From Novosphingobium sp. Chol11 (GTDB lineage Bacteria; Pseudomonadota; Alphaproteobacteria; Sphingomonadales; Sphingomonadaceae): 64,000 nucleotides of DNA. The translations under genes were made by a program, and so were the position numbers. Under the pieces are notes generated by a model that was not told the DNA's origin, made no database searches, and was given only the letters and a program-made list of their open reading frames with translations. The stretch spans positions 18,379-82,378 of the forward strand of contig NZ_CAMBTS010000002.1 of the NCBI RefSeq assembly GCF_945870625.1, given 5' to 3'. This document shows positions 42,277 through 51,577 of this stretch, in pieces. Positions within the stretch are counted from its first letter, which is position 1, and each line of letters begins with the position of its first letter.

Positions 42277-42944
42277 TCACCGAGTATGAGAACGAGCCGA
42301 TCCCCGGCTTGCCTGGGTTTCTCCCCAAGGGAGAGCGGATTCTGTGGCAGGGCTCGCCGCAGTGGCGCAAACTTGCCGCCACGGCCTTCCACACGCGCCT
42401 GATCACCGGGTATTTCGCGCTGCTGGTGGGGCTGGCCGTGGTGAATGCGCTCGTTCAGGGCGGTCAATCGCTGGGCGATTTCAAGGGCATCGCGATCACT
42501 GTGGTGCTCGGCGTCATCGGTGTCGGACTGCTCAATCTCATTGCCTGGGGCACCGCGCGTTCGACTATCTACACCTTGACCGAGCGGCGGATCGTGATGC
42601 GCGTTGGGATCGCCCTGCCCAAGTGCATCAACCTGCCGCTCGGCCTCATCGAGTCGGTTGATCTGCTGATGCGCGCGGATGGCACGGGCGATCTGCCGCT
42701 CAAGGTCAAAGGCAGCCAGCGGATTGGCTATGCCGGCCTCTGGCCGCATGCGCGGCCCTGGCACTATCAGGTTCCGCAGCCGATGTTGCGGTCTGTGGCC
42801 GATGCCGACAACGTTGCGGCGCTCGTGGCACGCACCTGCCTTGCCGCCAATCCGGGCAGCCAGATCGCCACCATCGAACCGCTCGCCAATCGTCCGCAGA
42901 CCGGCTTCACCGAAGCGCGGCTAGCTGAGAGTGCCGCCGCATGA
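42273..42944 (+). CDS. puhB: Photosynthetic complex assembly protein PuhB
   Basis: A 223-residue membrane protein with a PH-like domain. Signatures are FLPKGERILWQGSPQWRKLA, two or three membrane helices (YFALLVGLAVVNALV), and STIYTLTERRIVMRVGIALP. PuhB dimers assist reaction-centre and LH1 assembly. Starts and stops overlap puhA and puhC by 4 nt. Confidence 0.93.
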   Translation: MITEYENEPIPGLPGFLPKGERILWQGSPQWRKLAATAFHTRLITGYFALLVGLAVVNALVQGGQSLGDFKGIAITVVLGVIGVGLLNLIAWGTARSTIYTLTERRIVMRVGIALPKCINLPLGLIESVDLLMRADGTGDLPLKVKGSQRIGYAGLWPHARPWHYQVPQPMLRSVADADNVAALVARTCLAANPGSQIATIEPLANRPQTGFTEARLAESAAA

Positions 42945-43462
42945 GCGCAGTCCACAATGAAACCGTGCCGAAGGGCGCGCTGATCGCGGCAGCGAGCCTC
43001 GTGATCATGTCGATCGCGGTGACCGGCATTGTCCGCCTCACCGGTACGCCGCCCGACGCGTCGCCCGCTCTGCTGCGGGCCAAAGAAAAGCCCATGGCGG
43101 TTTCGTCGCGCGATCTGCGGTTCACCGATCGCGCCGACGGTGCGGTCGTCATCGAAGATGTGGGCACGGGCGCGAAGGCCGGCATGGTCGAGGCGGGCAG
43201 CAAAAGCGGCTTCATCCGCGGCGTGATGCGCGGCCTCGCCCGCGAGCGCCGGATGCATGGCGTGGGCAATCAGCCTCCTTTCCGGCTGACCTTGTGGACC
43301 GATGGCGAGCTGTCGCTGGTCGATACCGCGACGGGCCGCAATCTTGAGCTCGGTGCGTTCGGCGGCACCAACCGCGCGGCCTTCCTTGCGCTGCTCCCTC
43401 CCGCCGCGAAAAATGCCGCGCCGGACATCAACGGTATCAAAACAGCGGAGAACGCATTGTGA
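42941..43462 (+). CDS. puhC: Photosynthetic complex assembly protein PuhC
   Basis: A 173-residue single-pass membrane protein (helix LIAAASLVIMSIAVTGIVRL) with a periplasmic domain containing VGNQPPFRLTLWTDGELSLV and DTATGRNLELGAFGGTN. It supports RC-LH1 organisation. It is encoded between puhB and orf98, overlapping both by 4 nt. Confidence 0.9.
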   Translation: MSAVHNETVPKGALIAAASLVIMSIAVTGIVRLTGTPPDASPALLRAKEKPMAVSSRDLRFTDRADGAVVIEDVGTGAKAGMVEAGSKSGFIRGVMRGLARERRMHGVGNQPPFRLTLWTDGELSLVDTATGRNLELGAFGGTNRAAFLALLPPAAKNAAPDINGIKTAENAL

Positions 43463-43755
43463 GATTGTTCGCGCGGTCGAGCTTCGACACCCCCTGCCGG
43501 ATCGAGATCGAGCATAGCGACCGCTTCTTGTCCGCCCATGTGAAGCTCGCTGGCGGCGTGGCGATCAATCCGGGCGACCGGGTCCGCGTCCACGGCGACC
43601 CCATTCGGGTCGGTTTTGGCGAAAGTGCGGTGTTTAACCGGATGGCGACGGTCGAACGGGCGGGTCCCGTTGCCCGCCTCTGGACCAAGATCAAGGGACA
43701 TTTCGAGATGTCCGAGCTTTATGAAGTCAGCTTCAGCCCGCGGAGGAACGCATGA
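43459..43755 (+). CDS. Conserved PGC protein of unknown function between puhC and acsF
   Basis: 98 residues, starting at a GTG overlapping the puhC stop (GTGA) and ending in an ATGA overlap with acsF. It has no signal peptide or membrane helix; it reads [20 protein letters not shown] and ends in [14 protein letters not shown] small gene at this spot is common in Sphingomonadales and Rhodobacterales PGCs, but I know no function. Strict overlap with acsF suggests a role linked to the cyclase or to complex assembly (inference). Confidence 0.85.
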   Translation: MRLFARSSFDTPCRIEIEHSDRFLSAHVKLAGGVAINPGDRVRVHGDPIRVGFGESAVFNRMATVERAGPVARLWTKIKGHFEMSELYEVSFSPRRNA

Positions 43756-44831
43756 ACGCGATTACCCAGATCAAGGCAGCGCCGCTCACGGATGTGCCTG
43801 ATACGATGAAGATCGCGCGTGAGAACACTCTGCTGTCTCCGCGTTTCTACACCACCGATTTCGCCGCGCTCGACAGGATCGACGTATCAAGCGTGCGGGC
43901 CGAATGGGATCAGTTGATCGCCGAAATGCAGGCAGACCCCAACAAGCTGCATTTCAAGCGCACCGAGGCCTTCAACGGCGTGATCGAAGGCCTGCCCGAG
44001 GCGCTGCGCGAAGAGTTCATCGATTTTCTGGTCAGCTCGCTCACCGCCGAGTTCTCAGGCTGCATCCTCTATGCCGAGATCCAGCGCCGCGCCAAGAACC
44101 CCGATATCAAGATGCTGTTCAAACTGATGAGCCGGGATGAAAGCCGCCATGCCGGGTTCATCAACGATACGCTCAAGGATTCAGGGATCGGCATCGATCT
44201 CGGGTTTCTGACCAAGACCAAGAAATACACGTATTTCCGCCCCAAGTTCATTTTCTACGCAACGTACCTTTCGGAAAAGATTGGTTATGCGCGCTACATC
44301 ACGATTTATCGCCATCTGGCCAAGCACCCGGAATTGCGGTTTCACCCGATTTTCAACTGGTTCGAGCAGTGGTGCAACGACGAGTTCCGCCACGGCGATG
44401 CCTTTGCCCTGCTGATGCGCAACGATCCCAAGCTGCTCACCGGCTTCAACAAGCTGTGGGTGCGCTTCTTCCTCGTGGCGATCTACGCCACCATGTACAT
44501 CCGCGATCATAATCGGCCTGCGTTCCACAAGGCCCTTGGCATTGATCCGACGGATTATGACCTGCAGGTTTTCCGCGTCTGCTCGCAGATCACCAAGCAG
44601 GTGTTCCCGATGACACTCGACACCGACTCGCCGCGCTTTCAGGCCGGGCTTGAGCGGATGCGCGTGGTCTCGGCCAAGATCGATGCGGCAAAGGAGCAAG
44701 GCGGCATTCTCGGCGGGATCAAGCGAATTGGCCTCAGCGCCACCGCTGCGGTCAATTTCTTGCGGCTCTACCTTACGCCGGTTCACACCAACACGGCACC
44801 CGCGCAGGTCTGCATGGTCCCCGCCTGGTGA
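43752..44831 (+). CDS. acsF: Aerobic Mg-protoporphyrin IX monomethyl ester cyclase AcsF
   Basis: A 359-residue di-iron oxygenase forming the isocyclic ring of protochlorophyllide with O2. Di-iron ligand motifs are [10 protein letters not shown] and [12 protein letters not shown], with upstream acidic ligands in the [14 protein letters not shown] region. Its presence, and the lack of bchE in view, indicate oxygenic ring closure as in aerobic anoxygenic phototrophs. It may need a small auxiliary subunit not seen here. Confidence 0.95.
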   Translation: MNAITQIKAAPLTDVPDTMKIARENTLLSPRFYTTDFAALDRIDVSSVRAEWDQLIAEMQADPNKLHFKRTEAFNGVIEGLPEALREEFIDFLVSSLTAEFSGCILYAEIQRRAKNPDIKMLFKLMSRDESRHAGFINDTLKDSGIGIDLGFLTKTKKYTYFRPKFIFYATYLSEKIGYARYITIYRHLAKHPELRFHPIFNWFEQWCNDEFRHGDAFALLMRNDPKLLTGFNKLWVRFFLVAIYATMYIRDHNRPAFHKALGIDPTDYDLQVFRVCSQITKQVFPMTLDTDSPRFQAGLERMRVVSAKIDAAKEQGGILGGIKRIGLSATAAVNFLRLYLTPVHTNTAPAQVCMVPAW

Positions 44832-45649
44832 CAATGCCGCCGCTCATCTTTGCGTTGTTGACGTGGTTTGTCGGCACGGCTGCGGTGGTCTGGCTTGATA
44901 GTCGCCCGCGCGAGACGTTCCAGACCAGCCACCGGCTTGGCGGCCTCACCGCGTTGCTGGCAGCGGCGGTGATCGCCTTCTACGCTGATGATAGCAGCGC
45001 CGCCGGGGCCTACATCGGGTTTGCGGCGGCCATCGTGATCTGGGGCTGGCACGAGATGGGCTTCCTGATGGGGTTTGTCGCGGGGCCCCGCCGCTTGCCC
45101 TGCCCGCCCGAGGCGCAGGGATGGCGGCGGTTTCGCCTGGCCATGGCGACCGTCATCCACCATGAAATCGCGCTCGGCGCGACGCTGCTGCTGCTCGTCG
45201 CGCTGACCTGGGGGCAGCCTAACCAGGCGGGGCCGCTCACCTTCGCGCTGCTGTTCGGCATGCGGCTTAGCGCGAAGTTCAATCTGTATCTGGGCGTGCC
45301 CAATCTCAGCGACGAGGTGTTTCCGGCGCACCTTGAGTATCTGAAAAGCTATTTCCGCAAGCGCGCGTGCAATGCGCTTTATCCGTTCTCGTTGGCCGGC
45401 GGGATCGCCATCACGGTATGGGCGTGGTCGGTGTCTGAATCCGCGCCAGTGGCCAATGGCACTTGGGCTACAGGCGCGCTTCTGGCGGGGTTTGCGGCGC
45501 TCGGCGTGATCGAGCATCTGTTTCTCGTCCTGCCGATAAAGGACGCCGCCATGTGGCAATGGGCGGCATCATCCGGTAAGCCGGTCTCGCGAGGACCGGC
45601 TGCGCAGCCAGCAACAATCAAGGCGCCCACGCGCGCCATCATCGACTGA
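44828..45649 (+). CDS. puhE: Photosynthetic complex assembly protein PuhE
   Basis: A 273-residue polytopic membrane protein (about seven helices). Signatures are [39 protein letters not shown] and [20 protein letters not shown]. It affects bacteriochlorophyll production and RC-LH1 assembly. A GTG at 44828 overlaps the acsF stop as GTGA, like the other junctions in this operon; the ATG at 44834 is an alternative. Confidence 0.92.
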   Translation: MTMPPLIFALLTWFVGTAAVVWLDSRPRETFQTSHRLGGLTALLAAAVIAFYADDSSAAGAYIGFAAAIVIWGWHEMGFLMGFVAGPRRLPCPPEAQGWRRFRLAMATVIHHEIALGATLLLLVALTWGQPNQAGPLTFALLFGMRLSAKFNLYLGVPNLSDEVFPAHLEYLKSYFRKRACNALYPFSLAGGIAITVWAWSVSESAPVANGTWATGALLAGFAALGVIEHLFLVLPIKDAAMWQWAASSGKPVSRGPAAQPATIKAPTRAIID

Positions 45650-45668
45650 ATTCTTGGGGAGTGTTGAA

Positions 45669-46889
45669 ATGGATTATGAGGCTTTTTTCCGCGCGCAGCT
45701 CGACACACTGAAAGACGACGGGCGCTACCGGATATTTGCCGAACTGGAACGCAAGGCTGGCGCATTCCCTCGCGCGCGCCACCATACCGAAGATGGCGTC
45801 AACGAGGTCACGGTGTGGTGCTCCAACGATTATCTTGGCATGGGCCAGCATCCCAAGGTGCTGGCTGCGATGCATGAATCGCTCGATAGCTGCGGCGCTG
45901 GCGCCGGGGGCACGCGCAACATTTCGGGCACCACGCATGCGCATGTCCAGCTTGAGGCTGAGCTGGCCGACCTTCATGGCAAGGAAGCAGCGCTGCTGTT
46001 CACCAGCGGCTATGTCTCCAACTGGGCGGCGCTCAGCACGCTCGCATCGCGTCTCCCCAATTGTGTCGTGCTGTCCGATGCGCTCAATCATGCCTCGATG
46101 ATCGAAGGTATTCGCCACAGCCGCGCCGAATGCATTCGCTTTGCGCATAACGATCCCGCCGACCTCGACCGCAAGCTGGCCGCGATCGATCCCTCGCGGC
46201 CCCGGCTCGTGGCGTTTGAAAGCGTCTACTCGATGGACGGCGATATTGCCCCGATCGCCGAGATCCTTGATGTCTGCGAGAAGCACGGCGCGATGTCGTA
46301 TATCGACGAAGTGCATGCGGTGGGCCTCTATGGCGCGCGCGGCGGCGGCATTGCCGAGCGCGAAGGGCTGATGGACCGGATCACCGTGATCGAAGGCACG
46401 CTGGGCAAGGCGTTTGGCGTGATGGGTGGCTATATCGCCGGAACCGCCGCGATGTGCGATTTCGTGCGCAGCTTTGCCAGCGGCTTTATCTTCACGACCG
46501 CCCTGCCGCCCGCGCTGGCAGCCGGCGCGACCGCCAGCATCCGCCACCTGAAGAACAGCAACGCCGAGCGCACGGCGCACCAGACCCGCGTGGCCGAAGT
46601 GCGCAAGCGGCTTGACCAGATCGGCATCCCTACGGTCGACAACCCCAGCCACATCATTCCGATCATGGTCGGCGATCCGCACAAGTGCAAAAGGATCAGC
46701 GACTGGCTGCTCGAGCATCATGGCATCTACGTGCAGCCGATCAATTATCCGACCGTGCCGATGGGTACCGAGCGTCTGCGCGTCACGCCGTCGCCGGTCC
46801 ACACGCCGGGCGACATCGACCGGCTGGTGAGCGCGCTCTCCGAGATCTGGTCAATGTGCGAGCTGGCCCGCCGCGCCATGGCCGCCTGA
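45669..46889 (+). CDS. hemA: 5-aminolevulinate synthase
   Basis: A 406-residue PLP enzyme condensing glycine and succinyl-CoA to ALA, the first step of tetrapyrrole synthesis in alphaproteobacteria. Key segments are [35 protein letters not shown], and the PLP lysine in [17 protein letters not shown]. The ATG at 45669 has GGGGAG 9 nt upstream. It closes the bchF-hemA operon and is followed by a strong hairpin. Confidence 0.96.
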   Translation: MDYEAFFRAQLDTLKDDGRYRIFAELERKAGAFPRARHHTEDGVNEVTVWCSNDYLGMGQHPKVLAAMHESLDSCGAGAGGTRNISGTTHAHVQLEAELADLHGKEAALLFTSGYVSNWAALSTLASRLPNCVVLSDALNHASMIEGIRHSRAECIRFAHNDPADLDRKLAAIDPSRPRLVAFESVYSMDGDIAPIAEILDVCEKHGAMSYIDEVHAVGLYGARGGGIAEREGLMDRITVIEGTLGKAFGVMGGYIAGTAAMCDFVRSFASGFIFTTALPPALAAGATASIRHLKNSNAERTAHQTRVAEVRKRLDQIGIPTVDNPSHIIPIMVGDPHKCKRISDWLLEHHGIYVQPINYPTVPMGTERLRVTPSPVHTPGDIDRLVSALSEIWSMCELARRAMAA

Positions 46890-46908
46890 TCATCCTTGGA
46901 ACCAACGC

Positions 46909-46949
46909 ATGCAAAGCGTCCCCGGACCAAGTCCGGGGACGCTTTGCAT
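46909..46949 (+). terminator. Perfect 19-bp hairpin after hemA
   Basis: ATGCAAAGCGTCCCCGGAC and its exact complement enclose the loop CAA, 19 bp after the hemA stop. No T-tract follows, so it may act as an mRNA 3' stabiliser or insulator as well as a terminator before the crtD promoter. Confidence 0.65.
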
Positions 46950-47007
46950 TGCGCAGCTTTCTGGCTGCGATCCCTGAAAGCGTCCGGCTTCGGCAGCCTC
47001 CACCTAC

Positions 47008-47050
47008 TGTCAACACGGCTTAACATAGTGCTTGTCAAAAGATTTTGACA
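47008..47050 (+). promoter_or_regulatory. Two tandem PpsR/CrtJ operators upstream of crtD (copy 1)
   Basis: TGTCAACACGGCTTAACA (47008-47025) and TGTCAAAAGATTTTGACA (47033-47050) both match TGT-N12-ACA exactly, separated by 7 bp. The second ends in TTGACA, a consensus -35 box, 47 bp upstream of the crtD ATG. Confidence 0.8.
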
Positions 47051-47097
47051 CATGCTAGCCTTGCGACATGACTTGCCTCTTTCCCTTCTGCTAGATC

Positions 47098-48690
47098 ATG
47101 GCGCAACCGCCGATCCTGATCATCGGTGCCGGAGTCGCGGGTCTCAGCGCGGCAGCGCTGCTGGCGGCGCGGGGCGAACCGGTTGTCGTGCTCGAACGCC
47201 ACGGCCACCCCGGCGGCAAGCTGCGCGAAGTGACTGCAGGCGGCCAACAGGTCGATGCCGGGCCCACCGTGTTCACCATGCGCTGGGTGTTTGAGCGCCT
47301 GTTTGCCGAAGCAGGCGGCGATTTTGACAGCGCCATCAAGCTTATCCCCACGCACATCTTGGCGCGCCACGCTTGGGACGGCGAGCGCCAGTTCGATCTA
47401 TTCGCCGATCAGGGCGAAAGCGAGGCCGCCATCGGGGACTTCTTTGGTGCGCGAGAGGCGGCGGGCTACCGGGACTTTTGCCGCGAGGCGCGCAATATCT
47501 TCGAGGTGCTGCGCGAATCGTTTCTCGATGCCACCCTGCCAACGCCGCTCTCGATGATGCAGCGAATCGGTTGGGCGAAGTTGCCAACTGCGCTCGCCAT
47601 CCGGCCGCACCAGCCCCTGTGGCGTGCAGTCTCGCGGCATTTTCGGGATCCCCGGCTGCGGCAGCTGTTTGGGCGTTATGCCACGTATTGCGGATCATCG
47701 CCCTTTGTCGCGCCCGCCACCCTGATGCTGATCGCGCATGTCGAGCGCGAGGGTGTCTGGCTGGTCGAAGGCGGCATGCATGCGGTTGCCAAAGCGATCG
47801 AGCGGCTGGCGCGCGCCAATGGCGCGATTTTCCGCTACAATGCGCATGTCAGCGAAATACTCGTCGAGAATGGCCGCGCCTGCGGCGTCAGGCTGGCGGG
47901 GGGTGAGGAAGTTCGCGCCCGCGCGATCGTCTGCAACGGCGATCCGGCGGCACTGTCGATCGGCCTGTTCGGCGCAGCAGCGCGCACCGCAACGCCGCCG
48001 GTGCCGGCGGCGCAGCGCTCGCTCTCCAGCTTCACCTGGATGCTGAACGCGGCAACCTCCGGAAGTTTCCCGCTGGTCCGCCACAACGTGTTCTTTTCGC
48101 CGGATTACAAGGCAGAGTTCGACGCGATCTTCCGCGATCGCAAAGTGCCGGCGCGCCCGACCATCTACATTTGTGCGCAAGACCGCGACGACGGCGGCGG
48201 ACGCACCGGCACCGGGCCAGAACGGCTCCAGTTGATCGTTAACGCTCCGCCCATCGGCGACACCCATCACTTCTCTGAAACGGAGAGAGCCACATGCGAG
48301 ACGCAAACATTCGCCTTCCTGGCAGCCTGTGGCCTGACGATCGAGCGCACGGCGCCGTCATCAGTTCCGGCCTCAACACCGGCAGCGGTGCTGGTTACCC
48401 CGACGGATTACGAGGGCTTGTTCCCGGCGACCGGCGGAGCGCTTTATGGTCGGGCGAACCACGGGTGGCAGGCGCCGTTCCAGCGGCCCGGCTCGGCAAG
48501 TCGCCTGCCGGGGCTCTATCTGGCGGGCGGCGGGACTCATCCGGGCGCCGGGATCCCGATGGCGAGCTTATCCGGGCGGCTGGCGGCAGGCCAGCTGTTG
48601 GCGGACCTGCCTTCGATGCCGTGGTCCCAGCCGGGGGATATGCCTGGTGGTACATCGACGCGCTCAGCGACGACGGCCGCCACGGCCTGA
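47098..48690 (+). CDS. crtD: Carotenoid 3,4-desaturase CrtD, copy 1
   Basis: A 530-residue CrtI/CrtD-type FAD desaturase of the spirilloxanthin branch. The dinucleotide motif ILIIGAGVAGLSAAALLAA and PGGKLREV are N-terminal, and GLYLAGGGTHPGAGIPMASL is the C-terminal signature. After the usual end (GRLAAGQLLAD) a 28-residue tail runs through the beginning of crtC in another frame. No Shine-Dalgarno precedes the ATG. A second CrtD lies at 60255, sharing FGRYATYCGSSPF and many other blocks. Confidence 0.9.
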   Translation: MAQPPILIIGAGVAGLSAAALLAARGEPVVVLERHGHPGGKLREVTAGGQQVDAGPTVFTMRWVFERLFAEAGGDFDSAIKLIPTHILARHAWDGERQFDLFADQGESEAAIGDFFGAREAAGYRDFCREARNIFEVLRESFLDATLPTPLSMMQRIGWAKLPTALAIRPHQPLWRAVSRHFRDPRLRQLFGRYATYCGSSPFVAPATLMLIAHVEREGVWLVEGGMHAVAKAIERLARANGAIFRYNAHVSEILVENGRACGVRLAGGEEVRARAIVCNGDPAALSIGLFGAAARTATPPVPAAQRSLSSFTWMLNAATSGSFPLVRHNVFFSPDYKAEFDAIFRDRKVPARPTIYICAQDRDDGGGRTGTGPERLQLIVNAPPIGDTHHFSETERATCETQTFAFLAACGLTIERTAPSSVPASTPAAVLVTPTDYEGLFPATGGALYGRANHGWQAPFQRPGSASRLPGLYLAGGGTHPGAGIPMASLSGRLAAGQLLADLPSMPWSQPGDMPGGTSTRSATTAATA

Positions 48691-49520
48691 CCATCATTGC
48701 CTTTATCGGCAGCGTGTTCTCGCCCTACTATCACTGGTCGGGGCGCGGTGATCCGGAAAATCACGTTGCCATGAACGTCGCGCTCTATGGCCCAAAGGGC
48801 GGCTGGGCGATGACCGAGCGCGGCCGCGGATCGCTCCATTGCACGCACGACACGCTGGCGATCGGACCGAGCAGCATGGCATGGGACGGCACCAAGCTGA
48901 CCATCGACCTCGCCGAAGTAACCGCGCCGTTTCCCTCACGCATCCGGGGCCGGATCATGCTCCATCCGCGCGTTATGCCGGGCACGTTGTGGCCGCTGGA
49001 CGCTGCCGGTTGCCATGCCTGGCGGCCGATAGCCCCGCGCGCAGTCGTGGAGGTCGATCTGGGCAGCCCCAACTTGCGCTGGCGCGGTGAGGGCTATTTC
49101 GACAGCAACGCCGGGATCGAGCCGCTGGAACATGCCTTTGCCGATTGGCACTGGTCGCGTGCGCATCTGCAGCGCGATACGGTGGTGATGTATGAAGGCA
49201 ATCGGCGCGACGGTTCAGACTTTGCGATGGGGCTGCGCTTTGCCGAAAGCGGCGCCATCGACGAGATCGCCTTGCCGCCTTCGCAGACCTTGCCGAAGAC
49301 CCTGTGGCGGGTGTCGCGCCGTGCTCGGGCCGATCAGGGCCATCCCGCCGCAATCCGCCGCACCTGGGAGGATACGCCGTTCTACGCGCGCACCGCGCTG
49401 ACGGCGCGGGTTCTGGGCGAAGATGCCGAGATCGTGCATGAAAGCCTGTCGCTGGACCGGCTGACCAACCCGGTCGTGCGGCTGATGCTACCCTTCCGGA
49501 TGCCCCGTTTCGTCAGATGA
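48621..49520 (+). CDS. crtC: Hydroxyneurosporene synthase CrtC (carotenoid 1,2-hydratase)
   Basis: The conserved CrtC start FDAVVPAGGYAWWYIDALSD is followed by SVFSPYYHWSGRGDPENHVA and later WHWSRAHLQRDTVVMYEG. It hydrates the acyclic carotenoid end group. The start is uncertain: no ATG/GTG/TTG lies just upstream of the conserved FD, so I use the GTG inside DAVVP (48621), giving 299 residues. The long track ORF from 48294 is a crtD shadow. crtC overlaps the crtD tail by 70 nt, and its 3' end overlaps the convergent small gene by 33 nt. Confidence 0.85.
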   Translation: MVPAGGYAWWYIDALSDDGRHGLTIIAFIGSVFSPYYHWSGRGDPENHVAMNVALYGPKGGWAMTERGRGSLHCTHDTLAIGPSSMAWDGTKLTIDLAEVTAPFPSRIRGRIMLHPRVMPGTLWPLDAAGCHAWRPIAPRAVVEVDLGSPNLRWRGEGYFDSNAGIEPLEHAFADWHWSRAHLQRDTVVMYEGNRRDGSDFAMGLRFAESGAIDEIALPPSQTLPKTLWRVSRRARADQGHPAAIRRTWEDTPFYARTALTARVLGEDAEIVHESLSLDRLTNPVVRLMLPFRMPRFVR

Positions 49521-49646
49521 AGGCTGGTCCGCTTCGCGCAGCGAGCGGCGAACCGACCAATATTGCCAGGCGCAAAAGCCGAGCGGCAGCGCCGCCGACA
49601 GTGTCATTTCGATCAGGCCGATGTTGTTGCCGATCCAAGCTGACAT
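49488..49646 (-). CDS. Small single-pass membrane protein, unknown function
   Basis: A 52-residue ORF too short for the track as such. It reads MSAWIGNNIGLIEMTLSAAL then PLGFCAWQYWSVRRSLREAD, i.e. one hydrophobic helix followed by a basic W-x-V-R-R-S end. Its start shares one base with the stop of the upstream membrane-protein gene (TGATG), so the two are translationally coupled. Its 3' end overlaps crtC on the other strand. Confidence 0.6.
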   Translation of the reverse strand: MSAWIGNNIGLIEMTLSAALPLGFCAWQYWSVRRSLREADQPSSDETGHPEG

Positions 49647-50356
49647 CAGCGTAAGCTCCCTGCTGCGGCACGGGCCCGTCCGAATGTGAACCAGGCAATC
49701 AGCGCGACGCCAATGATGCTGGGGATCGCCCAGATGACCGGATTGAACACATGGTCTGGCACCAGCCGGATCAGGCCGACCGACAGAAATGCGGTATAGG
49801 CCGAAATCCCCATGCCCAGCAACGAGCGAAAATGTTCGGCGACATGGCCGCCGCGCGGCGGCCGCGCGCGCCAGATATAGAACAACTGGGTCGCCGTGGC
49901 GATCAATCCGATCAGCGCGACCAGCGCCATCAAGGGCTGGCCGGTCCACAGTCCATAGACCCCGCAATTGAGCGCTGACACGGTCACGGCAGCAAACACC
50001 AGCTGGTGGCGCGGCCGGCGCAGCGCTTCGCGGCGCGAACGGTGCCGCACGACGCTCAGCCCATAATCGGCAAAGGATAATGTCAGCATGCCGAGGTACA
50101 GCATCATCCAGCCGAACAGGCCGCGAAACAGCACCCGGTCCTTGATCATCGGCAAGCGTTGTTCAGGCCCGAAGAGCGAAAGCAGCGCCATCGCTATCGC
50201 CAGAACGCCCGCCGCCATGAACGCGCGGGCCGCTATCTGGCCCCATGAGCGGTGGCTGGCTCCGCCCTTGACCACCGCGATCGGCACCCAAAATGAAACG
50301 AGACCCACGGTCCCGCAGATCACATGAAGAACGACGATGGATTCAAAAAGGCTCAT
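49646..50356 (-). CDS. Seven-helix membrane protein of unknown function downstream of pufC
   Basis: A 236-residue polytopic protein. It has ESIVVLHVICGTVGLVSFWV then KGGASHRSWGQIAARAF, followed by FRGLFGWMMLYLGMLTLSFA and a C-terminal LVPDHVFNPVIWAIPSIIGV. It loosely recalls DUF2306-like proteins, but I cannot name it. It starts 66 bp after the pufC stop on the same strand and so may be transcribed with the puf operon. A coupled 52-residue gene follows. Confidence 0.75.
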   Translation of the reverse strand: MSLFESIVVLHVICGTVGLVSFWVPIAVVKGGASHRSWGQIAARAFMAAGVLAIAMALLSLFGPEQRLPMIKDRVLFRGLFGWMMLYLGMLTLSFADYGLSVVRHRSRREALRRPRHQLVFAAVTVSALNCGVYGLWTGQPLMALVALIGLIATATQLFYIWRARPPRGGHVAEHFRSLLGMGISAYTAFLSVGLIRLVPDHVFNPVIWAIPSIIGVALIAWFTFGRARAAAGSLR

Positions 50357-50422
50357 GAACCATCATCTCGCCCGGGCGCTGAGAGCCCCGCGCCGCCTTT
50401 GCAGGCGGCGCGGGTGCCATCA

Positions 50423-51577
50423 TCAATGCGCTGGTGTGGACTTCTTGGGCCCGGTGCTGGCCGGCGCGCCAGACACAGCGGCCGCGGCAACTGCCGGCGC
50501 GGCAGCAGCCCCATCTTCCGCCGGTGCGGCGGCGGCTGGCGCAGGTTCCATCCCGGCAGGAGGTCCGACCGGCCCCTTTAGCGACGGCGCCATCGAGATC
50601 ATGCTGACCCCGCCCAGCGGCTTGTTCTGGCCCTGGTGGCAGGTGAGGCAATTGACCTTGTAGGGATCACCCAGCGGGCCCTTGCGGTGCGCCGGCATCA
50701 CCGAGGCAAGGCCATTGATATAGCCTTCGTTGACATCGCGGACCATGCGAATGCCGTAGTAGGCGGTCACGCGCTGCGGGCGGCTGTTCGGCCACGAACG
50801 GAACGAGTCCGTATTGTGGCAGAAGGTGCAGTTCACCCCGAGCCCCGTGCTCATATGCATCATCAGACCATAGGTCTTTTCTGCATCCTTGGTCGACACA
50901 ACGTGGTTGGGCGAGGGCAGGCGCGAGTCGCTGGCAACCCGGATCTGCGACTTGCCCTGGAAATAGGTCGAGAATGCGTTGTTCGGCAGCGACGCATAGG
51001 AGACGTCAATGTCGGGCGCATTCTGGCCAAACTTGTTGCCGGTGATCGTCGACGGGTTGATCGACCCGGGCTTGACCGCCCAGATGTTCGCCGGAACCGC
51101 GTTGCCACGGTGACAGGTATAGCAAGTCACCCCGGTCTGCTTGACATGGTTTGACCAGCGGCTGTTGATCTGCTGCGTCATCTGCAACATGCGCCGCGCC
51201 ACGACCTTGGTATACTTCTCATCCGAGGCCATGTTTTCAGGGTTGTGGCAATAGTTGCAGCCTTGCTCGGGCGGCGCGATCCACTGGTTCATCTGCGCCA
51301 TCAGCAGATTGAACTCTTCGGTCCGCACGTTGCCGAGCACCTGCACGTTCTTGTAAGAGACCGACGAGAGCGGGCCCAGATCGGCAGGCAGATCGTAGGG
51401 CTTGGCCGGGATCACCGCCGCCGGGATCTTCAGGCGGGGATTATTGACTTGGTTCATGCCGGTGCCGCGATAGCCGAGCTGATCGCTCTGCTTCGGGCCG
51501 ATCTCGCAGCCGCCAAGGGCCAGCGAGAGTACGGCGATGGAACCGGCGATTGTTGCCTTTTTTATATATCCAATCAT
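50423..51577 (-). CDS. pufC: Photosynthetic reaction center tetraheme cytochrome c subunit
   Basis: A 384-residue lipoprotein (lipobox LALGGC, acylated Cys near residue 24) on the periplasmic face of the RC, rereducing the special pair. The four heme sites are CNYCH, CYTCH, CTFCH and CLTCH. A ~55-residue Ala/Pro-rich C-terminal tail follows the last heme. The ATG at 51577 overlaps the pufM stop (ATGA). Confidence 0.96.
   Translation of the reverse strand: MIGYIKKATIAGSIAVLSLALGGCEIGPKQSDQLGYRGTGMNQVNNPRLKIPAAVIPAKPYDLPADLGPLSSVSYKNVQVLGNVRTEEFNLLMAQMNQWIAPPEQGCNYCHNPENMASDEKYTKVVARRMLQMTQQINSRWSNHVKQTGVTCYTCHRGNAVPANIWAVKPGSINPSTITGNKFGQNAPDIDVSYASLPNNAFSTYFQGKSQIRVASDSRLPSPNHVVSTKDAEKTYGLMMHMSTGLGVNCTFCHNTDSFRSWPNSRPQRVTAYYGIRMVRDVNEGYINGLASVMPAHRKGPLGDPYKVNCLTCHQGQNKPLGGVSMISMAPSLKGPVGPPAGMEPAPAAAAPAEDGAAAAPAVAAAAVSGAPASTGPKKSTPAH

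Noticed and set aside
48294-48620. N-terminal extension of the crtC ORF in the track
   Set aside because: This part is the out-of-frame reading of crtD and lacks CrtC similarity; CrtC-like sequence begins only at FDAVVP.
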